Positions 58,511 through 64,000 of a DNA stretch of 64,000 nt are shown here, piece after piece. A program made the translations under genes and the position numbers. The notes below the pieces were generated by a model. It saw only the letters and a program-made list of their open reading frames with translations. It was not told where the DNA came from and did not search any database. The DNA is from Meconema thalassinum. Taxonomy: Eukaryota > Arthropoda > Insecta > Orthoptera > Tettigoniidae. The stretch is from assembly GCA_946902985.2 (NCBI GenBank), contig OX336388.2, forward strand, positions 1,502,654,545-1,502,718,544. Reading direction: 5' to 3'. Numbering within the stretch: position 1 is the first letter of the stretch; every line of letters starts with the position of its first letter.

Positions 58511-59113
58511 TTAAACTGGAGTATTTACACAAATAGTCAGTCTTTTCTTAAACACACCTATATGTTTGGGAAAAGGCTCTAAGACTGCGGAAGGTAGAGA
58601 GTTCCAATTATCAATGGCATGGTTTACGAAAGAATATTTACCATAATTTGTTCGCTGTGGTCGGCCCTTAACCTTGAAAGGATGATCGCTCCTACCCATG
58701 TAAGTAGGCTTTTCCATACGTTAGCTAAGCTCACCCCATGCTGGTTGATTTGTATACGTGTTGTACAAAGCGCAGAGTCTAGATTTCATCCTCCTAGCCT
58801 CAAGTGATTCCCACCCAAGTTTCTTTAACATACGGCTCACACTGCTCCTGGGATTAAAGTCACTGAGCACAAATCTAGCGGCCTTTCTTTGTACCATTTC
58901 CAACTCATTTATGAGCCCTACTTGATATGGATTCCAGACTGCCGAGGCGTATTCCAGAATAGGTCTTACAAGTGACAAATATCCTAATTCTTTAGCAGAG
59001 GTACTACTTCCTTTTAATACCCTCATTACAAAGTGCAGGGATTTGTAAGCTTTAGAAACTACACATCCTATATGACTACTCTATTTCATATCATTTCTTA
59101 CGTGAACGCCCAA
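58511..59113 (-). pseudogene. LINE protein C-terminal part
   Basis: From 59113 the minus strand continues the frame interrupted at 62564 (GVHVRNDMK, then a TAG where Trp is expected, SSHIG). Next are MRVLKGSSTSAKELGYLSLV, RPILEYASAVWNPYQ and VQRKAARFVLSDFN, the usual LINE region after the RT thumb. The last frame (58717-58511) reads YGKYSFVNHAIDNWNSLPSA and FKKRL before the 3' UTR. Two register breaks make it non-functional. Confidence 0.75.
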
Positions 59114-62100
59114 TAGTCCAGTAAAATAAGGGATCGAGTGTACAGCAATTTCCGGCAAGCTGAAAATGGTGTTAATACCTTGATTCCATGTAGAAAACAT
59201 GTACTCTGAATTTGCACCATTGCAGGAAGTGAGCATGACGTTTGGCGGTCAAAAAACCACGAAATTTTCAGACTTGTTTCAGTTTTTCGCCCATTACATT
59301 AAAACTAAGGGCCTTACAGAAAATTTTATACTTACCTTTTTTAAAGAGCATAACATTCTGTGTCGAATGACCTCCCCAACTTTAAATTTTGATGAGAATT
59401 TGAGGGAGTAATCAAAGTTGGAGTTATTTTTTCATCTTGGCGAAAAAGCCGAATTCCTCGACTTTCAGTCGTCTCTAGCACCCAAACGGCTGTTTCAATT
59501 CAAAAACTCATGAAATAAAAGTTGTGAATAATATATAATTGAATTTTCTGAGAATTCAGAAGAAAAACTGAGAGCACTTCACTCATTGACTTTTTTTTAA
59601 ACCTTAATTCAAGTTTCGAGATGTGATGGCTGATGTTGCTGTTTTAGGAAATCAGGAGTGAAGAAGAAAAACAATAAACATGTAAAAGAAATATTTTTCA
59701 AGTAACGTGTGAATTATGGATTGAGTGAAATAGGTAATTTATGAAATTATGAAATTATTAAAAAGTAAGTGGTGAAAGTCTATTTACACTTTTTTTTTAA
59801 GACTATGGCCCCGCTTCTGGTTCCATGGACGCAGGTTCCCAGGCTTCTTCTTCCTCGTCGGTAGATCCGTCCTCATCATCATGATGTACGCCTCTTGTCT
59901 CGAATTCCTCATCCAAATTCATGGGGCTAGTGATGACTTCTTCCACTTCTTCCAAAGGGGTGTTCGAGCAAGCCTGGCCCAGACAGTTAAGGCAGATTGT
60001 TGAGCATTTCAGTCCAGCCTTTCTGCAGGAGCACTTGCCCCTGCACCCCTGGACGCACTTGCATGCCATGGCATGTAGCACCTCGCTGGGAGCAGGGTCC
60101 TTGGTGTTGGTGACTGGGAGGAGTCCTTGCTCGGATCTTCGCCAACCCCAAGTGATAGGGTCGAGCTCTCGCCCATACCAAGCCTGTACCTGGTGGTACA
60201 CTCGGAACGAATGTTGTTTTGCAGCTGTGCTTGTAGGGGGCAGAGCAGCCAGGTCGAAGGCAGCCTTTGACAATGTCTTCGTGAAGGTTGAATATCGAAG
60301 ATCATCGAGTGACTTGCCATCGTTTTTTGGTGAATATACTGCTGCCAGGAACTCTTCACCAGCTGCTGCGACTTCTTCGTGTGTGGAATGGTGCGTCTTG
60401 AAACACTTGGCAGCTTCCTGTAACTTCTCAAATTTTTCAAGTGTATTTACAAATTTCATCTTTCCCTGCCGTTAACACGTCGAGGTAGTATCACAGCCAC
60501 TCATGGCATGCAGAAAGAGTATGTGCTGTTTGACAACATTTGAGCATTTCAGCTGATCTGGGGAAAAGAATATGTTGTCCGCGGTGCCCTTTCCTGGTTT
60601 CATAAGGAGGACATTTGAAGACGACGGCGCCAGTGCTGTGAGAAGTATGAGGAGGTCTGTGTCTTCTCCAACAATAATCTCTTTGGGAAACTTCTTTGAC
60701 TTTTCCATGGCTTGCCTGACAATGAGGGAGTCAGCATCTTCAACAAGGTCTTTGGAGCCATACTTCTTGTAGATGATTGCACCAAGTCCTGTGAGAATTG
60801 GAGAGATGAAAGATCGAGGTCTTGTGGCGCTGATTATGGCATGAGCAATGGAACCTACTTTGGTTTTCAAATGAGGTGGCTTGGCTTTCTTCTGATTTTT
60901 TGATTTGACGATTCCTTTGAGGAGCACTTGTAACGTTTCTGGTATATCTTTCTCAACATCTCGCAAGAAATTATCCACTTTGGGGTAAGAATCTATTTCA
61001 TAAGCTATTGATCTGATATCCTCTCGAATGATAGCCGCAGCTGCTTCCACAATGCGAATGCGTTCTTCTCCGACGTCCTTCTTCTTGGAATTATACCAGG
61101 TGTCCTTTAAGATCTTATGCCCTGTGTTTCGAAAGCATATCACTGAGGGCTTGCCGGGCACATTCGTATATATGATGTCCTCACCATACTTCTTCCTTGG
61201 TCTTGTTCTCAGGTTTTGTCTATTTGAAACAATTCATTTGAAGTCTTTGAGAATCTCAGGAAATGTAAATAAGCATTCATCATCATTATCCTCAATGTAT
61301 TTGCAAATGTAATTGAAGGCCTCACTCGTATGGTCATCTTCAGCACGTCCTACTTTGTGGCCCTTTCCAACACGACCCAGGAACTTCTTACCACACGATC
61401 TGTGGTACCTGGCCTCCTCTGCAACCAAATCAGAAACACACGTGAGTCTACCGAGGACCTGTTCATCTTCTCTGCTCGCAGCAGCTGCAATGAGAGAATC
61501 CTTGAATTCCAGCGTCATAACATGCTGCAAAGATTCTCGTCTGCTTGCTGGCTTCTTTTTTTCTTTTGCCACAAAATCGGCTGACGCATCTCCCTCACAG
61601 ATTATACACTTATTTTTAAAAGCAAATCCCTGCACATTGCGCTTGGAGCCGCGACTTGCTGTGGCTTCATCTTCCCCACTCCTGCGTTTCAAATACAGTT
61701 TCCTGCATCTTTCATGATCAGTGATTGAGGAACGACCCCTAAGTAGAAGGTATTTATTGTCTTTCTTTGCTTTGCTGTGAGTGATTAACGACTGTATTCC
61801 TCGTTCAAGCACTGTTGTTGTTTCCTCAACAAACAGGCCTCTGTCACATATAAAACAATTGTTAATATCCATCTTGAGCACGAGCATAACCACGAATCAT
61901 ATCACTCTCACGAAAAAACAGTTCGGGAACATCTAACTTGCAGCACAGAACATTACGTGTACACAAATTGAGAACAACACGGAAACTGAACTGAAATGTG
62001 AGAGAAACGGGCTGTTCGAAGAATGTAGAGGGTAGAGAGTGGAGGGGAGCTAATGCTTTAGGTGCGGTCCCTTTGTTGAGGGGTTGAGGCCCAGGTATAC

Positions 62101-62563
62101 GAGAGGTCGGCCTAGGGTACCACAAACACACACACGCACACACACTAAACATAGGAACGGCCGTTTGGGTGCTAGAGACGATTGAAAGTCGAGGAATTCG
62201 TTTTTGTTTTTTTCGCCAAAATGGAAAAAAAAACTCCAACTTCGAACGGAGATTACTCTCTCAAATTCTCATCAACATTTAAAGTTGGGGGGGGGGTCAT
62301 TCGACGCAAAATTTTATGCTTAAAAAAAAGGTAAGAATACAATTTTCCGTACGGCCCATAGCTTTTATGTTATACGTGAAGAACTGAATAAAGTCTGAAA
62401 ATTTTGCGGTTATTTGGCCGGCAAAAGTTATGCTCACTTCCTGCGATGGTGCAAACTCAGAGTATATGATTTCTACATGGAATGAAGGTATTAACACCAT
62501 TTCCAGCTTGCCGGAAATTGATGTACACTCACCCCCCTTTTTTTCCCTAATTTTACTGGACTA
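59114..62563 (-). mobile_element. Long-TIR DNA transposon with 3-bp duplication
   Basis: The termini are long inverted repeats of about 400 bp (59114-59510 against 62150-62563), starting TAGTCCAGTAAAAT. They diverge mainly at G and T homopolymers. The flanking CAA (59111-59113, 62564-62566) is a 3-bp duplication; removing one copy restores a LINE frame as KYL-GVHV. One minus-strand gene fills the middle. A 3-bp duplication with a nuclease-like signature recalls the Academ superfamily, but I could not verify that. Confidence 0.75.
59803..61893 (-). pseudogene. Transposon protein with nuclease-like and CXC domains
   Basis: One minus-strand frame of 697 codons from 61893 to 59803 has only two internal stops (TGA near 61234, TAA near 60472). 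The N-terminus has paired zinc-binding-looking motifs (CFICDRG, CIICEGD, YHRSCGKKF). The middle (TNVPGKPSVICF on) leads to VGEDTDLLILLTAL and HAMSGCDTTS. These resemble the acidic GED-D and GCD motifs of PIN/FEN-like nucleases. The C-terminus has a Tesmin/TSO1-type CXC cluster (CKCVQGCRGKCSCRKAGLKC, then CSTICLNCLGQACSN) and an acidic tail. Such proteins recur in invertebrate genomes as uncharacterised transposon products. The function is inferred only from motif shapes. Confidence 0.65.
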
Positions 62564-63080
62564 CAAATATTTGCAAGAATCTTCTTCTACAAGTATTTCC
62601 GAGCCTATGTTATATTGAAAATCTTGCCTTCGCACTTTCCCTATTTTTATTAGACTACATTTTCTTGTGTTTATTTTCATTTTATTTTCAATCGCCCACT
62701 TATAGACCAGGTTCAGGTCATCTTGAAGTACTGCATTGTCTTGTGAGTCATGTATCTTTCGATATATTACGCAATCATCCGCAAACAATCGACAGTCACT
62801 GCGAATCCCATTTGGTAAGTCATTTATAAACGCCAAAAATAACAATGTTCCGATTACGCTGCCCTGAGGGATACCCGACGTTACGGTAATTTCATCCGAG
62901 AATCGGCCTTCAACTTTCACTTTCTGGGAACGACCCTTCAAAACTTCTTGGATCCATAAAATTACTCTTCTATCAATCTTCGTCGAAGCTAATTTATGGA
63001 GTAGCATGTCATGCGGCGCGACATCAAATGCCTTCGCAAAATCTATAACTACGGCGTCGACTGAAACTCCATCGTCTAAT
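62564..63080 (-). pseudogene. LINE reverse transcriptase palm region
   Basis: The minus strand reads VVIDFAKAFDVAPHDMLLHK, then VTSGIPQGSVIGTLLFLAFI and the catalytic CRLFADDCVIYRK. This is a LINE reverse transcriptase from palm motif A on. It stops at KYL where the long-TIR transposon starts, and continues at 59113. Confidence 0.85.
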
Positions 63081-63403
63081 TAAATAATTATGCTATTATT
63101 TACAAAAGTTGAATCTCTATAATTAACGTTCTAAAACAGAGTCATAGCTCTCTTTAAACAATACTCCTTCTCTCCCTGCTATATAGAACGTAATCTTCAA
63201 ATATACTTTCATTAAACATTTACTAATGTTTTTATACTGCACACACATAGTCATTATTAGTGTTATAGGCAAAATCAGTCCAATGCTTTCAATCATTTAA
63301 GTTCAAATGCGCGTAAATACTCAAATCCTTGTTAATAAAAATTAATAAAGGTATTAGCAATAACCTGTGGATAATTACTTTCTCCAATATTTTTCCGCTT
63401 ACT
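63081..63403. other. Unassigned AT-rich sequence
   Basis: About 320 bases between the LINE's truncated 5' end and the LTR-like sequence. I see no Gypsy gag continuation and no other feature. Confidence 0.35.
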
Positions 63404-64000
63404 TGGTGTATTTCTCGAAATACACTGGAAGGCAGAGTTGGCATTTACCGCTCTTCATTCTTTTATATTAATTCATTTATTTAGATTTTCTTCCCGCAAA
63501 CACCAACAGCGAACTTTTATATGCTGTTTAACCCGTGCAGTTGTTCATGGTTGTTTTAAGTTTGTTCCAGAAGCGCATATTTTGTGGAACCAGCCGGGCA
63601 ACGCCTTGCAGCCGCCTTCTGAAGTCCTTCCATTGCCTCAAGTCCAGAAGACTTCCTCATCAACACACCAGGTTTCGTCATCATCGCCAACCAACAACTC
63701 CGTGAAGATACCGCTCCAAAAAGAATTGTATTTCCTGTATAAGAGTTTCCTTTTTCTGTGTTGTGTGTTCTGTATAAACTCTGTTGTTTTCTCTCCCTAC
63801 CCGCTCGCTTCCCCTACTCTTCGCCCGTCTACCTCTGACGTGTGCGATGTCTCTCCCCCTCTCCGCACGTTGCTTCGCTCGTTCACTCATCTACTTGTGG
63901 TCATGCCGGCAAGGCTCAGGAGGTCTCGTCCTCTTCATCTCTCACTTCTGTATTAATGCCTTTGTACTCTTGCCTTTGGTTCTTCGCAACAACGTTCGGC
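63404..64000 (+). repeat. Diverged BEL LTR start, running off the window
   Basis: TGGTGTATTTCTCGAAATACAC parallels the LTR start of the 24551-40178 family. AACACCAACAG follows at a similar distance, then CCTGTATAA-type and CAACTCCGTGAAGA blocks matching CATCTCCGTGATCAAGA. It is a related LTR, much diverged, whose end lies beyond 64000. The frame at 63438-63956 has no family motif and is not annotated as a gene. Confidence 0.6.

Larger units (their letters stand above)
58413..63080 (-). mobile_element. 5'-truncated LINE, split by a DNA transposon
   Basis: On the minus strand a LINE reverse transcriptase begins near 63080, is interrupted at 62563, and resumes at 59113. It ends with a 3' UTR and an (ATGA)n tail at 58430-58413, lying in the Gypsy gag remnant. 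No LINE target duplication was found. The 5' end is truncated inside the palm domain. Confidence 0.75.

Noticed and set aside
63438..63956. A 172-codon frame at the window end
   Set aside because: It lies in sequence homologous to the BEL LTR and has no domain; it is LTR, not a gene.
1..64000. CRISPR arrays, operons or bacterial systems
   Set aside because: Introns, SINEs, LINEs and LTR elements show a eukaryotic genome; tandem repeats found are minisatellite or microsatellite type without CRISPR-like spacers.

Overview
This is a transposon-dense stretch of an animal genome. An insect is most likely: two exons encode a pickpocket-type DEG/ENaC channel, BEL/Pao and Gypsy retroelements are present, and several tRNA-derived SINE families recur. 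The SINE types remind me of polyneopteran insects (stick insects, crickets, cockroaches), but that is memory, not a search result. I see only one plausible host gene; almost everything else is mobile DNA, most of it broken.

Layout. 1-2.49 kb: unassigned sequence, then SINEs including one SINE inserted in another. 2.50-13.12 kb: a hAT transposon (8-bp duplication AGCTACGG) interrupted by a 31-bp-TIR DNA element (7-bp duplication AACTGGC). That element is interrupted by a small PIF/Harbinger element (TTA duplication), which is interrupted by a BEL/Pao retrotransposon (CCCAG duplication). Two SINEs also sit in the hAT. Each insertion has a readable target duplication, and each virtual excision heals the layer beneath. 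13.6-19.7 kb, minus strand: two exons of the pickpocket gene that join in phase; a 74-bp tandem repeat copies the downstream exon's splice acceptor four times. 14.1-22.7 kb: intronic and intergenic repeats, SINE heads and a LINE fragment between inverted repeats.

22.8-41.4 kb: a probable hAT shell holding a 24-bp-TIR element. At the terminus of that element sits a second BEL/Pao family arranged LTR-internal-LTR-internal-LTR. Its middle LTR is a recombinant of the outer two, the expected product of unequal crossing-over. A SINE lies in LTR2 and LTR3 but not LTR1. 41.8-52.9 kb: two very long (about 3.8 kb) Gypsy-type LTRs in opposite orientation, one split by a Mutator-like element. 52.9-58.4 kb, minus strand: the pol and part of gag of that Gypsy element, with its integrase split by an unclassified 1.9-kb insertion.

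58.4-63.1 kb, minus strand: a 5'-truncated LINE whose reverse transcriptase is split by a 3.45-kb transposon. That transposon has long inverted repeats, a 3-bp duplication and a nearly intact protein with a nuclease-like signature and a CXC cysteine domain. 63.4-64.0 kb: the start of a diverged relative of the second BEL LTR, running off the window.

The elements do not work together as a pathway; their relations are insertion order, sequence exchange and hitch-hiking inside one another. All similarity calls rest on reading motifs by eye, without database searches.
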